A stretch of 64,000 bases of DNA, from positions 1,326,108 to 1,390,107 of the forward strand of contig NZ_DS989915.1 in NCBI RefSeq assembly GCF_000155615.1, written 5' to 3'. Each line of letters begins with the position of its first letter. Position 1 is the first letter of the stretch. A program made the translations under genes and the position numbers. Positions 1-8,618 of this stretch are shown one piece after another. A model generated the notes under the pieces. That model was not told the DNA's origin, made no database searches, and was given only the letters and a program-made list of their open reading frames with translations. This DNA is from Alcanivorax sp. DG881. Lineage in GTDB: Bacteria; Pseudomonadota; Gammaproteobacteria; Pseudomonadales; Alcanivoracaceae.

Positions 1-57
1 GTCACCACTGGCAGCGATCCTGACAGTGCCCTGACACCGCAGTCCAAGAGACTGTAG
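1..57 (+). CDS. Possible 3' end of an upstream gene (partial, lipB candidate)
   Basis: The first frame is open from the window edge to a TAG at 55-57 and reads VTTGSDPDSALTPQSKRL. The two other forward frames stop within the first 33 bases. In many gammaproteobacteria lipB (octanoyltransferase) lies directly upstream of lipA, so a lipB tail is the natural guess. Eighteen residues without a recognisable motif cannot confirm it. The identity is inference from neighbourhood only. Confidence 0.3.
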   Translation, partial: VTTGSDPDSALTPQSKRL

Positions 58-117
58 CCCACAGACACAGATGCCTGCCCCACCCTTTCGGCAGCACCCG
101 ACGGCAATGGAAACCCC

Positions 118-1095
118 ATGAGCGAACAGGCCCAAGCCAAACGCAAAGTGCAAATCGGTGACAAACTGCGCGGCGCCGACAAGGTCCGCACCATCCCCAT
201 GGTCAACGAAGAAAGCGGCTATCAACGCAAGCCGGACTGGATTCGTGTGCGCGTTCCCGCCAACGGGGAGATCCAGCGCATCAAGTCGCTGCTGCGCAAG
301 CAGAAACTGCACACCGTTTGCGAAGAAGCCGCCTGCCCCAACCTGCCGGAATGCTTCGGCGGCGGCACCGCCACCTTCATGATCATGGGCGACATCTGCA
401 CTCGCCGCTGCGCATTTTGCGACGTAGGCTTTGGCCGCCCCAATGCCCTGGACGCGGAAGAGCCCCTGCATCTGGCAGAATCGGTGGAAAACCTGGGCCT
501 GAACTATGTGGTCATCACTTCCGTGGACCGGGATGATCTGGCCGACGGCGGCGCAGAACATTTTGCCGAATGCATCCGCCAGGTACGCACGCGCACGCCA
601 GACACCCGCATCGAGATTCTCACTCCGGACTTCCGCCCCTGCCTGGATACCGCCGTGGAGATTCTCAGCGAGACCGCACCGGACGTGTTCAACCACAACA
701 TTGAAACCGTCCCGGAACTGTACAAGCACATCCGCCCCGGTGCCCGATACCAGCACTCACTGGATCTGCTCAAGCGCTACAAGGCGCTGCGCCCGGACGT
801 GAGCACCAAAAGCGGCATCATGGTGGGGCTGGGCGAGACCTTTGAACAGGTCATCAACACCATCAAGGATCTGCGCGCCCACGACGTGAACATGATCACC
901 ATTGGCCAGTACCTGCAGCCGAGCAAGCATCACGCCCCGGTGGAACGCTTTGTGCACCCGGACGAGTTCCGCGAATACGCCCGCGTAGCCAACGAGCTGG
1001 GCTTTACCTCAGTGGCTTCCGGCCCCATGGTGCGCAGCTCCTATCATGCTGATTTACAACATAAAGGCGTCGATGTGGGGCTGCACAAGCCCTGA
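118..1095 (+). CDS. lipA: Lipoyl synthase
   Basis: Radical-SAM enzyme that inserts two sulfurs into protein-bound octanoyl groups to make the lipoyl cofactor of 2-oxoacid dehydrogenases and the glycine cleavage system (cytoplasm). The 325-residue product has both cluster motifs of the family: the auxiliary cluster cysteines Cys68, Cys73 and Cys79 ([12 protein letters not shown]) and the radical-SAM triad Cys94, Cys98 and Cys101 (CTRRCAFC). The C-terminal RSSYHAD supplies the conserved serine that ligates the auxiliary cluster. Length is normal for the family. The start is the ATG that gives the usual charged N-terminal extension. A hairpin with a T-rich tail follows at once. Confidence 0.97.
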   Translation: MSEQAQAKRKVQIGDKLRGADKVRTIPMVNEESGYQRKPDWIRVRVPANGEIQRIKSLLRKQKLHTVCEEAACPNLPECFGGGTATFMIMGDICTRRCAFCDVGFGRPNALDAEEPLHLAESVENLGLNYVVITSVDRDDLADGGAEHFAECIRQVRTRTPDTRIEILTPDFRPCLDTAVEILSETAPDVFNHNIETVPELYKHIRPGARYQHSLDLLKRYKALRPDVSTKSGIMVGLGETFEQVINTIKDLRAHDVNMITIGQYLQPSKHHAPVERFVHPDEFREYARVANELGFTSVASGPMVRSSYHADLQHKGVDVGLHKP

Positions 1096-1101
1096 GCCTG
1101 C

Positions 1102-1131
1102 GGCCACGCCACCGGGCGTGGCCGTTTAAAT
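1102..1131 (+). terminator. Rho-independent terminator after lipA
   Basis: Perfect 9-bp stem GGCCACGCC / GGCGTGGCC with a 4-base loop, followed by GTTTAAATTT. It lies 7 bases after the lipA stop codon. Confidence 0.65.
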
Positions 1132-1252
1132 TTACATTTCCCACACTGTCGGTCCACTGACCCGGCCGCGGCTTTGCATTACGCTAGCGTTCAGTTCAAC
1201 CCGCGTTTACCCCGGCGGTTGTTGCCGTTACGATTTTGAAGGTCCCCGTGTC

Positions 1253-2749
1253 ATGCCGAGAAGTGCAGTCCGCAGACAATCCCCCGCGTTTTTCTTGTTG
1301 GCCATGTCCCTGGTCAGCACCCTGCTTGCTCGCCCCCTACAGGCGGAAGTACCTGCACCGGTGATGGCCCCCGTGCTGGATGTGGCAAAAGAGCTGCAAC
1401 TGCCCGAAACCGATCTGGCCGTGGCCTCGATTCCACTGGATGGCCCCGGAAAGGCCCGCTTCATGAACGCCGATATGCCATTGAACCCCGGCTCCATCAT
1501 GAAGGTCATCACCACCTACGCCGCCCTGGAATTGCTCGGCCCCACCTTTCAGTGGCACACCCGCCTGTATACCGATGGCACCATTGAAGGCGAAACGCTG
1601 AACGGCAACCTGTATTTTGTCGGCAGCGGCGACCCCAAACTCACCGAGGAACGGCTGTGGCTGTTACTGCGGGAATTGCGCGCCATGGGCGTCACCCACA
1701 TTGCCGGCGACCTGATTCTCGATGGCAGCGTTTTCAACCTGCCCAACGGCATTGCCGACTTCAACGATGACGGCGACAACCCCAATGCGCCCTTTCTGGT
1801 GGAGCCCAACGGCCTGCTCACCAACCTGAATGTACTGCGCATTCGTGCCCGTGCAGACAACCGGGGCATCCACACCTGGACCGAGCCCGCGCTGGACGGC
1901 ATCGCCATCGACAACCAGCTGGTGTTCCGCGACTACGGCCGCTGCCCGCGACGCTATCAATTCGACTATGAACCCGTTGTGGCAGAAAACGGCACCACCA
2001 CGATTACCGTCACCGGCGTACTGCCCAAAGGCTGCAGCACCAGCAGCTACCTGTCCGTGCTCAGCCAGCAGGACTATACCGGTGCCCTGCTGACCAGCCT
2101 GTGGCAACAGCTGGGCGGCACCCTGGCCGGCACTACCCGGGAAGGCCTGCGCCCCCGGGAGGACACCGAACTGCTGGTGACCACCTCCTCGCGGGATCTG
2201 GTCACCATGGTCCGCGATATCAACAAGTGGAGTAACAACGTGATGGTGCGTCAGGTGTTCCTGACCTTGGGCGCCAAACGTCGCCAGCCCGGAGACAAGG
2301 ATGATCTGGCCGCTGCAGAACGGGAAATCCGTGCCTGGCTGGCCAGCAAAGGCATCGACAACCGGACCATGGTGTTTGAAAACGGCGCTGGCCTGTCACG
2401 CATCGAACGCATCACCGCCCGACAAATGGCGCTGTTGTTGCAGCATGCCTGGGAAAGCCGCTTTGCCGCAGAACTGATCGCCTCCCTGCCACTGGTGGCC
2501 ATGGATGGCACCATGCGCCGCAGGCTGGGCAACGCCGATATGGCCGGCATGGGCCACATCAAAACCGGCTCGCTGCGTAATGTCCGTTCCATTGCCGGCT
2601 TTACCCGTGATGAGGACAACACCACCTGGGCGGTGGTCGCCATGGTCAACAACCCCCGCGCGTGGCAAACCGAACCGGTACTGGACGCCTTTATTGAACA
2701 GGTGCACCTGTCGACCCGTCCACCCAGCATCAGTACCGCCAGCCAATAA
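1253..2749 (+). CDS. dacB: D-alanyl-D-alanine carboxypeptidase/endopeptidase (PBP4 family)
   Basis: Class C low-molecular-weight penicillin-binding protein that trims or cleaves peptidoglycan peptides in the periplasm. A hydrophobic signal peptide ends near residue 31 (RPLQA|EV). All three catalytic motifs of peptidase family S13 are visible: SxxK at Ser81-Lys84 (SIMK), SxN within KWSNNVM, and KTG within HIKTGSL. The 498-residue length fits the PBP4 family, including the inserted domain between the SxxK and SxN motifs. It stands alone between the lipA terminator and the GST gene. A small AmpC-like role is excluded by length and motif spacing. Confidence 0.93.
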   Translation: MPRSAVRRQSPAFFLLAMSLVSTLLARPLQAEVPAPVMAPVLDVAKELQLPETDLAVASIPLDGPGKARFMNADMPLNPGSIMKVITTYAALELLGPTFQWHTRLYTDGTIEGETLNGNLYFVGSGDPKLTEERLWLLLRELRAMGVTHIAGDLILDGSVFNLPNGIADFNDDGDNPNAPFLVEPNGLLTNLNVLRIRARADNRGIHTWTEPALDGIAIDNQLVFRDYGRCPRRYQFDYEPVVAENGTTTITVTGVLPKGCSTSSYLSVLSQQDYTGALLTSLWQQLGGTLAGTTREGLRPREDTELLVTTSSRDLVTMVRDINKWSNNVMVRQVFLTLGAKRRQPGDKDDLAAAEREIRAWLASKGIDNRTMVFENGAGLSRIERITARQMALLLQHAWESRFAAELIASLPLVAMDGTMRRRLGNADMAGMGHIKTGSLRNVRSIAGFTRDEDNTTWAVVAMVNNPRAWQTEPVLDAFIEQVHLSTRPPSISTASQ

Positions 2750-2889
2750 AGGCACCGCCCCGTCTTGCCATGATGGTCACGGGGTTCTCTGCTATGCTCC
2801 CGACACACTGATACGTCTTGCCGCGCACCACTCAACGCAGCTCGAATTCACATCGACAACATGTGTTGGGACATGACAGAGAGCTTCTT

Positions 2890-3558
2890 ATGATTACTGT
2901 GCATCACCTGGAAAACTCCCGTTCCCTGCGTATCGTCTGGTTGCTGGAGGAACTGGGACTGGACTACGAGATCAAGCATTACGCCCGCAACCCGAAGACC
3001 ATGCTGGCCCCGGCCGAATTGCGCGAGATTCATCCTTTGGGCAAGTCCCCGGTCATCACTAACGGCGACACCGTCATTGCCGAATCCGGCACCATTATCG
3101 AATACCTGGTGCAGCGTTATGGCAACGGCCAATGGCAACCCGCCCCCGATGATGACCAGTGGCTGAACTACCGCTACTGGCTGCATTATGCCGAAGGCTC
3201 ATTGATGCCCCTGCTGGTCATGAAGCTGATCTTCAGCCATATCGCCAAAGCCCCCATGCCTTTTTTTGCCAAACCCATCGCCAAAAAAATCAGCGGCAAG
3301 GTCACCGGCACCATGCTGGACCCGCAGCTGAAAAATCACCTGGCCGTCATTGAACAGCACCTGGCAACGCAGACCTGGTTTGCCGGCGACAGCCCGTCCG
3401 GGGCCGACATCCTGATGAGCTTTCCCCTGCAGGCGGCTTCTGCCCGTGCGGACCTGAGCCAGCTGCCTTCGATCCAGCGCTTTGTGGCACAGATGGAAGC
3501 ACGCCCGGCCTACCAGAAAGCGGTGGAACGGGCCGGCCCGCTGACGCCCATGCGTTAA
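2890..3558 (+). CDS. Glutathione S-transferase family protein
   Basis: Cytoplasmic GST-like protein of 222 residues. The thioredoxin-like N-terminal half begins MITVHHLENSRSLRIVWLLE and contains the ESGTIIEYL segment that holds the glutathione gamma-glutamyl group in this superfamily. The all-alpha C-terminal half ends with RFVAQMEARPAYQKAVERA, typical of bacterial GSTs. An upstream in-frame ATG at 2818 would add 24 residues without similarity to the fold. The ATG at 2890, preceded by a purine-rich ACAGAGAG, gives the family start. The stop is followed immediately by the start of the methyltransferase gene, so the two are probably cotranscribed. The substrate is unknown. Confidence 0.85.
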   Translation: MITVHHLENSRSLRIVWLLEELGLDYEIKHYARNPKTMLAPAELREIHPLGKSPVITNGDTVIAESGTIIEYLVQRYGNGQWQPAPDDDQWLNYRYWLHYAEGSLMPLLVMKLIFSHIAKAPMPFFAKPIAKKISGKVTGTMLDPQLKNHLAVIEQHLATQTWFAGDSPSGADILMSFPLQAASARADLSQLPSIQRFVAQMEARPAYQKAVERAGPLTPMR

Positions 3559-4239
3559 ATGCCACAACCACCGGAAGATGCGATTCTGACCAGCTGGGCG
3601 GCGAATGCCGCCCCCTGGATTGCCCTGCTGCAAGGCAGTGGCATCGCCAGCCGCCAGACCACCAATCCGGCAATCATCAATGCCATTAGTCGCTACCAGC
3701 CAGACTCGGTGCTGGATGTGGGCTGCGGCGAAGGGTGGCTCTGCCGGGCACTGGCCGCAAAAGAAAGCGCCCCGCCCCCTGTGATCACCGGCGTGGATGC
3801 CATTCCGGCACTGGTGGAAAACGCCCGGGCACAACACTCCGACGGCACCTACCTGTGCAGCGACTACACGCAATTACCCAACGCACTGAGGGGCCAGACA
3901 TTTGCCGTCATCGTGTGCAATTTTTCACTCTTCGGCGAGGATTCCGTTGCGCAGTTACTGGCAACGCTAAAACACCACCTGCGCGCGGGCGGCACCCTGC
4001 TGATACAAACCCTGCATCCCCTCATGGCCTGCAACGGAGACTACCGTTCAGGCTGGCGGGCCGGTAGCTGGGCCGGATGCAGCGACACCTTCCAGAGCGC
4101 CCCACCCTGGTATTTCCGCACGTTGTCGGACTGGCTGGCGCTTCTTCAGCAACAGGGTTGGCACGTTCATATGGAAGAACCCCTGGATCCGCAAACGCAC
4201 ACGCCATTGTCTGTCATCTTCCACGCCCGCAGGCCATAA
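3559..4239 (+). CDS. Class I SAM-dependent methyltransferase
   Basis: A 226-residue protein with SAM-binding motif I VLDVGCGEGWLCRAL near residue 52, the acidic residue of motif II in GVDAIPALV, and a motif IV-like stretch FAVIVCNFSLF. It is a Rossmann-fold methyltransferase of the UbiE/Methyltransf_11 type. The acceptor cannot be read from sequence. Its ATG follows the GST stop codon directly (TAAATG), which suggests translational coupling. No separate ribosome binding site is obvious. Confidence 0.8.
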   Translation: MPQPPEDAILTSWAANAAPWIALLQGSGIASRQTTNPAIINAISRYQPDSVLDVGCGEGWLCRALAAKESAPPPVITGVDAIPALVENARAQHSDGTYLCSDYTQLPNALRGQTFAVIVCNFSLFGEDSVAQLLATLKHHLRAGGTLLIQTLHPLMACNGDYRSGWRAGSWAGCSDTFQSAPPWYFRTLSDWLALLQQQGWHVHMEEPLDPQTHTPLSVIFHARRP

Positions 4240-4370
4240 CCCTCCCGCTCCGACCTGCTACAGTAATCCCACAAGCCATAACAAAGTCACGATGGTTAAC
4301 CTTGCCCGTGCTTTATAGGATTGCCACAGAATCGTTCGCACTCCAACAATAATCACAGTGTGGCTGCCCC

Positions 4371-4583
4371 ATGATACTGCTCTATTTTGCTGTCAGTTTT
4401 CTTCTCGGCCTGTTGCTTCTGCAAGGCCTGAACCGGCTCCTGCGCATCCCTTTTTCAACCACAAAGACTCCGTCGGCCATTAGCGTTCAGCAACCTGCCG
4501 ATCGGGCCGCCGACGTTGATAACACCCTTCCCGCACTGAACCTGGCGCTGTTCTCCACCCGGCAACCCGCACAACACCGTTAA
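4371..4583 (+). CDS. Small hypothetical membrane-anchored protein
   Basis: Seventy residues. The first 20 or so (ILLYFAVSFLLGLLLLQGL) form one clear membrane helix. The rest is polar, low in structure and rich in Pro, Ala and Gln. No family is recognised. There is no strong ribosome binding site, and the gene lies between the methyltransferase and the NlpE-like lipoprotein. It may be a real small protein or a chance frame; the hydrophobic start followed by a soluble tail is the main support. Confidence 0.4.
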   Translation: MILLYFAVSFLLGLLLLQGLNRLLRIPFSTTKTPSAISVQQPADRAADVDNTLPALNLALFSTRQPAQHR

Positions 4584-4707
4584 TCGCCGCCCCCTGAAGA
4601 TGGCGAGCCAACACAAATATTCAAAAACTGTTAAACCAGCGAACCAAACGGCAAAAGCGTATTCTAAGCAGTAATACAGAAGGGAAACCTGCAAGGGAGT
4701 GATGTTC

Positions 4708-5145
4708 ATGAAGACTTATTTCGCCGCCGCCGTTCTCGGCTGCACCGTCGCGTTTTCCGGCTGCCAGAGCCAGCCCGAAACGCCGATCAACCCCACGGCC
4801 CAAAAAGAGATCTACAGCGGGATGCTCCCCTGTGCGGACTGCTCCGGCATCCGTACCACTCTGACCCTGTACCGGGATCAGTACGACAGTCCCACCCGCT
4901 TCGAGCTGCGAGAAGAGTACATGAGCGGCTCCACCGTGAAACTGAATGCCGTGGAACGGGGTGACTGGGCATCGCGCAAATACCAGGAAGGCGTTACCCA
5001 GGAAGATGTCTACACTATCAACCCCGAGGCCGATGACGACGCCCAACGCCAATATCTCAAGGACGCGGTCAACGCCATTGAACAACTGGACCAGTCCGGC
5101 AACCGGATCGAATCGAACCTGAATTACCGTTTGCTCAGCAAATAA
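4708..5145 (+). CDS. NlpE-like lipoprotein (copper resistance protein NlpE N-terminal domain)
   Basis: An envelope lipoprotein of 145 residues. The signal peptide ends in the lipobox AFSGC, so Cys19 is the lipidated residue. Residues after it carry the NlpE N-domain signature YSGMLPCADCSGI with its CxxC pair. In E. coli NlpE senses outer-membrane surface contact and lipoprotein defects and activates Cpx; only the N-terminal domain is present here. GTG (4699) and ATG (4702) starts also exist in frame. The ATG at 4708 is preferred because AAGGGAG lies 8 bases upstream and the signal peptide then begins MKTYFAA. Role in copper or stress sensing is by family only. Confidence 0.8.
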   Translation: MKTYFAAAVLGCTVAFSGCQSQPETPINPTAQKEIYSGMLPCADCSGIRTTLTLYRDQYDSPTRFELREEYMSGSTVKLNAVERGDWASRKYQEGVTQEDVYTINPEADDDAQRQYLKDAVNAIEQLDQSGNRIESNLNYRLLSK

Positions 5146-5161
5146 TCCGTATCGGTGAAAC

Positions 5162-5185
5162 AAAAAGGCGCTTCGGCGCCTTTTT
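5162..5185 (+). terminator. Bidirectional rho-independent terminator after the NlpE-like gene
   Basis: AAAAAGGCGC-TTCG-GCGCCTTTTT: a 10-bp stem closed by the very stable TTCG tetraloop, with A and T runs on both sides. It lies 16 bases after the stop codon. Confidence 0.9.
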
Positions 5186-5249
5186 CGTGCCCGGCTCCCT
5201 TGTCAGCCTTTTACCTGCGGCATTTTGCCGCTACCTGTGAATACATCCC

Positions 5250-5291
5250 AAATAGGAATGACTTGCATTAAGAGGGTGAAACTCTTAGTAT
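5250..5291 (+). promoter_or_regulatory. Candidate promoter/Fur-like site upstream of exbB
   Basis: The 301-base gap before exbB holds the terminator above and this segment. AATAGGAATGACTTGCATTA (5251-5270) resembles the AATGATNNTCATT core of Fur boxes imperfectly. TTGCAT at 5263-5268 and TAGTAT at 5286-5291 are 17 bases apart and could be the -35 and -10. Fur control is usual for TonB systems, but the match is weak. Nothing else is evident in the gap. Confidence 0.3.
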
Positions 5292-5446
5292 TACGAACCC
5301 TATTCAACCCTTGACGCTAATGTAATTGCCGCGCGCTACCCTGTGGCTCCCTGTCACCAGGCTTCCATTATTACGCGGTAGACTACATAAGCCTTTGTGC
5401 ACCCAAGACCGGGCACCTGATCATTTGCCCATAGCTGGAGTTTTCC

Positions 5447-6121
5447 ATGCCCCCAATTTCCCTGCACTTGCCGGAATGGTTTGTCAGTGGCGGCGCCACC
5501 ATGTGGGTCCTCGCCCTGTTGTCCGTGATTGCCCTGGCCACGCTGATTTCCAAGATCCTGCAATTTGCCCGTATCCGCCCCGGCAACAGCCGCCAGGCGG
5601 ACCAGCTGCTCAATGCTCTGCGTCAGGGCAAGCAACCCGGCGAGCCGGCTGGCAAACTGAACAGCCCCATCGACCGGGTTCTCTGGCAGTGCTGGCAAAA
5701 CCGTAATCTGGACGAAGCGGCCTGGCAGGAAGAAAGCCTGCGCCTGGCGCGCAGCGGCCTGGATGAGTTGCGCGGCGGCCTGCGGGTGCTGGAAGTGATC
5801 AGCGCCATCGCCCCGTTGCTGGGCCTGCTGGGTACCGTATTCGGCATGATCGGCGCTTTCCAGGCATTGGAAACCGCCGGCTCACAGGTGGATCCGTCCA
5901 TTCTTTCCGGCGGTATCTGGGAAGCCCTGCTCACCACCGCCGCCGGCCTCACCGTGGCCATCCCGACTCTGGCCGCATTCCACTGGGCCGACCGCAGCAT
6001 TGAGCAATGCCGCGAAAAAATGCAGGACCGCTTGTCCCGCCTGAAAGTACTGCGCAACAACCACACGGCTCCCGAACCTCTGGAAGAGGATCGCGACCCG
6101 TCGGTGTCGCATGCATATTGA
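5447..6121 (+). CDS. exbB: MotA/TolQ/ExbB proton channel family protein (ExbB)
   Basis: Inner-membrane subunit of the ExbB-ExbD motor that energises TonB. The 224-residue protein has a first membrane helix at about residues 18-38, a second in ISAIAPLLGLLGTVFGMIGAF and a third in LLTTAAGLTVAIPTLAAFHW; the last two carry the conserved MotA_ExbB residues. CTGGAG precedes the ATG. It is the first gene of a four-gene run ending with tonB, and its last 11 bases overlap exbD. A TolQ assignment is less likely because no tolA, tolB or pal follows. Confidence 0.92.
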   Translation: MPPISLHLPEWFVSGGATMWVLALLSVIALATLISKILQFARIRPGNSRQADQLLNALRQGKQPGEPAGKLNSPIDRVLWQCWQNRNLDEAAWQEESLRLARSGLDELRGGLRVLEVISAIAPLLGLLGTVFGMIGAFQALETAGSQVDPSILSGGIWEALLTTAAGLTVAIPTLAAFHWADRSIEQCREKMQDRLSRLKVLRNNHTAPEPLEEDRDPSVSHAY

Positions 6122-6491
6122 ACCGGAGCGTCATCGCACGCCCTTTATCAGCCTGACACCCCTGATTGATGTGGTGTTCATCCTGCTGGTGTTCTTTATG
6201 CTTGCCACCCGTTTCGGGCAGTACCATGACTTGCCCGTGAACGTGCAGCCGGCGGACAGCACCGAGCAGCCGGATGAACACTGGCTGGTGATTGAAGTGC
6301 AGGCCAGCGGCATGCTGACCCTCAACGGGGTCAGCTTTACCCCGGCGGCCGTAGCCGACCGCCTGGACACCAGCAAGACCAAGGTGTGGGTCACCGTGAA
6401 TCCGGACGCCACCCTGCAACAGGCACTGACCGCCGTGGATGCCATGAAGGCCGCCGGCGTTCGCGATGTCCAACTGGAGCTGTTGCCATGA
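6111..6491 (+). CDS. exbD: ExbD-family biopolymer transport protein, canonical copy
   Basis: 126 residues: short cytoplasmic N-terminus, one membrane helix (LTPLIDVVFILLVFFML) and a periplasmic domain. Asp20 in PLID matches the single membrane Asp (Asp25 of E. coli ExbD) that is essential for proton use. The start overlaps exbB by 11 bases and the stop overlaps the next ExbD gene (ATGA), so all are translationally coupled. This copy is predicted to be functional. Confidence 0.92.
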   Translation: MHIEPERHRTPFISLTPLIDVVFILLVFFMLATRFGQYHDLPVNVQPADSTEQPDEHWLVIEVQASGMLTLNGVSFTPAAVADRLDTSKTKVWVTVNPDATLQQALTAVDAMKAAGVRDVQLELLP

Positions 6492-6922
6492 TGATCATGG
6501 AAACCTCATCACGCAGACCGCCCCTGGAGCCGGTACTGCCACTGATCAATGTGGTCTTCCTGCTGTTGATCTTCTTCATGCTGGCCGGGCAATTGGCCAA
6601 GCGCCCCACCGTGGCAGTCGAAGCCCCCATGAGCCAGACCGCCAACGGCGAAGAAGCCCGGGACAAGCTGCTGCTGGTAATGCAGAACGATGGCCAATGG
6701 TTTGCCGAAGACAGCGCCGAGCCGCTCAGCGACGAGGCACTGCTGGCCCTGCTCGGTGACAAACCCGAAGAAGCGGAAGTGCGCCTGCTGGCCGACGCCG
6801 GGGTCACCATGCAGGCCCTGCGTGGCCGCCTGGAAACCCTGCAGGGCATGGGTGTAGAACAGGTTCGTCTGGTCACCCAGAGTGACGCAGCCGCTGAAAG
6901 CGCAAGCGAGGAGGCACCATGA
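6488..6922 (+). CDS. Second ExbD-family protein with Asn in place of the key Asp
   Basis: 144 residues with the same layout as its neighbour: N-terminal tail, membrane helix LPLINVVFLLLIFFML and periplasmic domain. The residue aligned with the essential proton-carrying Asp is Asn21 (codon AAT at 6548-6550). GGAG lies 8 bases before the ATG, which overlaps the previous stop. The gene overlaps tonB by four bases at its other end. It may form a mixed ExbD dimer with the canonical copy, in which only one subunit carries protons; this is inference. A sequencing error is unlikely to explain a clean single-codon difference in an intact frame. Confidence 0.88.
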   Translation: MMIMETSSRRPPLEPVLPLINVVFLLLIFFMLAGQLAKRPTVAVEAPMSQTANGEEARDKLLLVMQNDGQWFAEDSAEPLSDEALLALLGDKPEEAEVRLLADAGVTMQALRGRLETLQGMGVEQVRLVTQSDAAAESASEEAP

Positions 6923-7680
6923 AACCTCGCATTTTTTCCGCCTGGGTTCTCCCTTCCGCCTGGATTGTCTCCATTCTGGTTCACGTCAGTGTACTGTTTA
7001 CTGTGGGCGCCATGACCCTGGCCGGCGGCCGTCCGGCCAAGCCCGGCGTGAGCGAAATTGCCATCAACCTGTCGGCACCACCGGCCCCGAAAGCGGCCGC
7101 GCCAGCGCCACAGCCCAAGGCCCAGCCTGCGCCGCAGCCCAAACCGAAGCCCAAACCCAAAGCAAAGCCGAAACCCAAGCCCAAACCGGTAGCGAAGCCC
7201 AAACCGAAACCGGAACCCAAGCCTGAGCCGACGCCCGAACCGCAGGTAGCAGAAACCAAGCCGACGGAAACCCCGGATGAGAGTGTCAACGAAGAGGCCT
7301 CCACCCAGCCGCTGACCCAGGGCGCCAAGGGTATGGCAGGCGACCCGGGCAAAGGGGTCCATCAATCCGGCGATACGGAAAACGCGCTCAACAAGTACCT
7401 GGCCAAAGTCCGCGATACGATTGACTACAACAAGCAGTATCCGCACCGCGCCAAGATGCGCCGCCAGCAAGGAACCGTGAAAGTGTCCTTCGTGATCAAC
7501 GCCTCCGGCCGCGCCGAGCAGGTGGAGATCACCGAGAGCTCCGGTAGCCGCATCCTCGACCGGGCCACCAAGGAACTGGTGTCACGCCTGCGCTTTGATG
7601 CCCCGCCCAAGGAGCTGGATAGCAGCAGCGTTCCCGTGCATGTCATCGCACCGGTAGACTACGACCTGAGCAACAGCTGA
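6919..7680 (+). CDS. tonB: TonB-family energy transducer
   Basis: 253 residues. An N-terminal membrane anchor (WIVSILVHVSVLFTVGAM, with a His in the helix as in E. coli TonB) is followed by a long periplasm-spanning stretch of Lys-Pro and Glu-Pro repeats at about residues 55-115. The C-terminal TonB domain reads GTVKVSFVINASGRAEQVEI and continues to SRLRFDAPP. It couples the proton gradient, through ExbB/ExbD, to outer-membrane receptors for iron or other ligands. No receptor gene is in the window, so the cargo is unknown. The start overlaps the upstream stop (ATGA). Confidence 0.93.
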   Translation: MKPRIFSAWVLPSAWIVSILVHVSVLFTVGAMTLAGGRPAKPGVSEIAINLSAPPAPKAAAPAPQPKAQPAPQPKPKPKPKAKPKPKPKPVAKPKPKPEPKPEPTPEPQVAETKPTETPDESVNEEASTQPLTQGAKGMAGDPGKGVHQSGDTENALNKYLAKVRDTIDYNKQYPHRAKMRRQQGTVKVSFVINASGRAEQVEITESSGSRILDRATKELVSRLRFDAPPKELDSSSVPVHVIAPVDYDLSNS

Positions 7681-7683
7681 ATC

Positions 7684-7707
7684 GGGCGGTGACCCACTTC
7701 ACCGCCC
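7684..7707 (+). terminator. Hairpin after the tonB operon
   Basis: GGGCGGTGA-CCCACT-TCACCGCCC is a perfect 9-bp stem 3 bases after the tonB stop. There is no T-run after it, so it may act as a 3'-end stabiliser or a weak terminator. Confidence 0.5.
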
Positions 7708-7820
7708 GCAGTTGATCCCCTTCCCGCCAGTCATTACTGTTTAAAGCGGTAACGTGAAACCGCTGGCGGATCCGCATACAGTCAGCGTCACGTTTTCTGT
7801 CGGATTACCAAGGAAGGTCT

Positions 7821-8540
7821 GTGAGCCCATTAACTCTGGCATTACTTCTCAGCCTGGCCGCCGGCCTCAGCATGGCGGTTGGCGCGCTGATCGGCGTGCA
7901 GCAGCATATCGCCAGAAGCTGGCTGGAGCAGGAAGTCCGCCACGGCGTAATTGCCTTCGGCGGCGGCGCCTTGCTGGCAGCCGTGGCACTGGTACTGGTC
8001 CCGGAAGCGGTGAAACACCACAGCCCGTTTTCCGCCACCGTGTTGTTTGTCAGTGGCGGGCTGGTGTTCATGCTGATCGACCGGGCGCTGGCAAAACGCG
8101 GCGGCGCCATGTCACAGCTGCTCGCCATGCTGCTGGACTTTGTGCCCGAAGCCATCGCCCTGGGCGCCGCGCTGGCCAGCGGCGGCAGCCAGGCCTACCT
8201 GCTCGCCTTCCTGATCGGCATGCAGAACATGCCCGAAGGGTTCAACGCCTACCGGGAAATCTACAACAGTGATGGCAATACGCTGTCCAAAAGCCGCATC
8301 GTGCTGGCCTTTGCCGGCATGGCACTGCTGGGGCCACTAAGCGCCTGGTTAGGCTTCGAGGTGTTGGTGGAACAACCCTTTATTCTCGGCGGCATCATGC
8401 TGTTTGCCAGTGGCGGGATTCTTTACCTGACCTTTCAGGATATTGCCCCGCAAGTGCCACTGGAAAAACACTGGATGCCCGCTCAAGGCGCCGTCGCCGG
8501 CTTTGCATTAGGGTTGGTGGGGCATCTGTTGGTGCAATAA
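7821..8540 (+). CDS. ZIP-family metal transporter
   Basis: A 239-residue polytopic inner-membrane protein. It has about eight hydrophobic segments and the ZIP signature helices LLDFVPEAIALGAAL and GMQNMPEGFNAYREI, whose His-free but Asp/Glu/Asn-bearing positions line the metal path in bacterial ZIPs. Likely imports zinc or another divalent cation; the exact metal cannot be read. Translation starts at GTG 7821 with AAGGAAGGT just upstream; no ATG fits the N-terminus. It converges on ubiX across an inverted-arm repeat. Confidence 0.75.
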   Translation: MSPLTLALLLSLAAGLSMAVGALIGVQQHIARSWLEQEVRHGVIAFGGGALLAAVALVLVPEAVKHHSPFSATVLFVSGGLVFMLIDRALAKRGGAMSQLLAMLLDFVPEAIALGAALASGGSQAYLLAFLIGMQNMPEGFNAYREIYNSDGNTLSKSRIVLAFAGMALLGPLSAWLGFEVLVEQPFILGGIMLFASGGILYLTFQDIAPQVPLEKHWMPAQGAVAGFALGLVGHLLVQ

Positions 8541-8550
8541 AAGCAGCGAC

Positions 8551-8616
8551 CAGCACTGAGCTACTAGCTTCGAATGCCGTACGGACTGGAAGCTCATGGC
8601 TCATAGCTCGATGCTG
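8551..8616. repeat. Inverted-arm stutter repeat (GAGCTA type) between ZIP gene and ubiX
   Basis: Left arm 8551-8577 contains TGAGCTACTAGCTTCGAATG; right arm 8588-8616 contains AGCTCATGGCTCATAGCTCG. The arms are imperfect reverse complements and each repeats the word AGCT-A/C. It lies between convergent genes. A similar element lies at 28497-28642. Confidence 0.6.
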
Positions 8617-8618
8617 AT

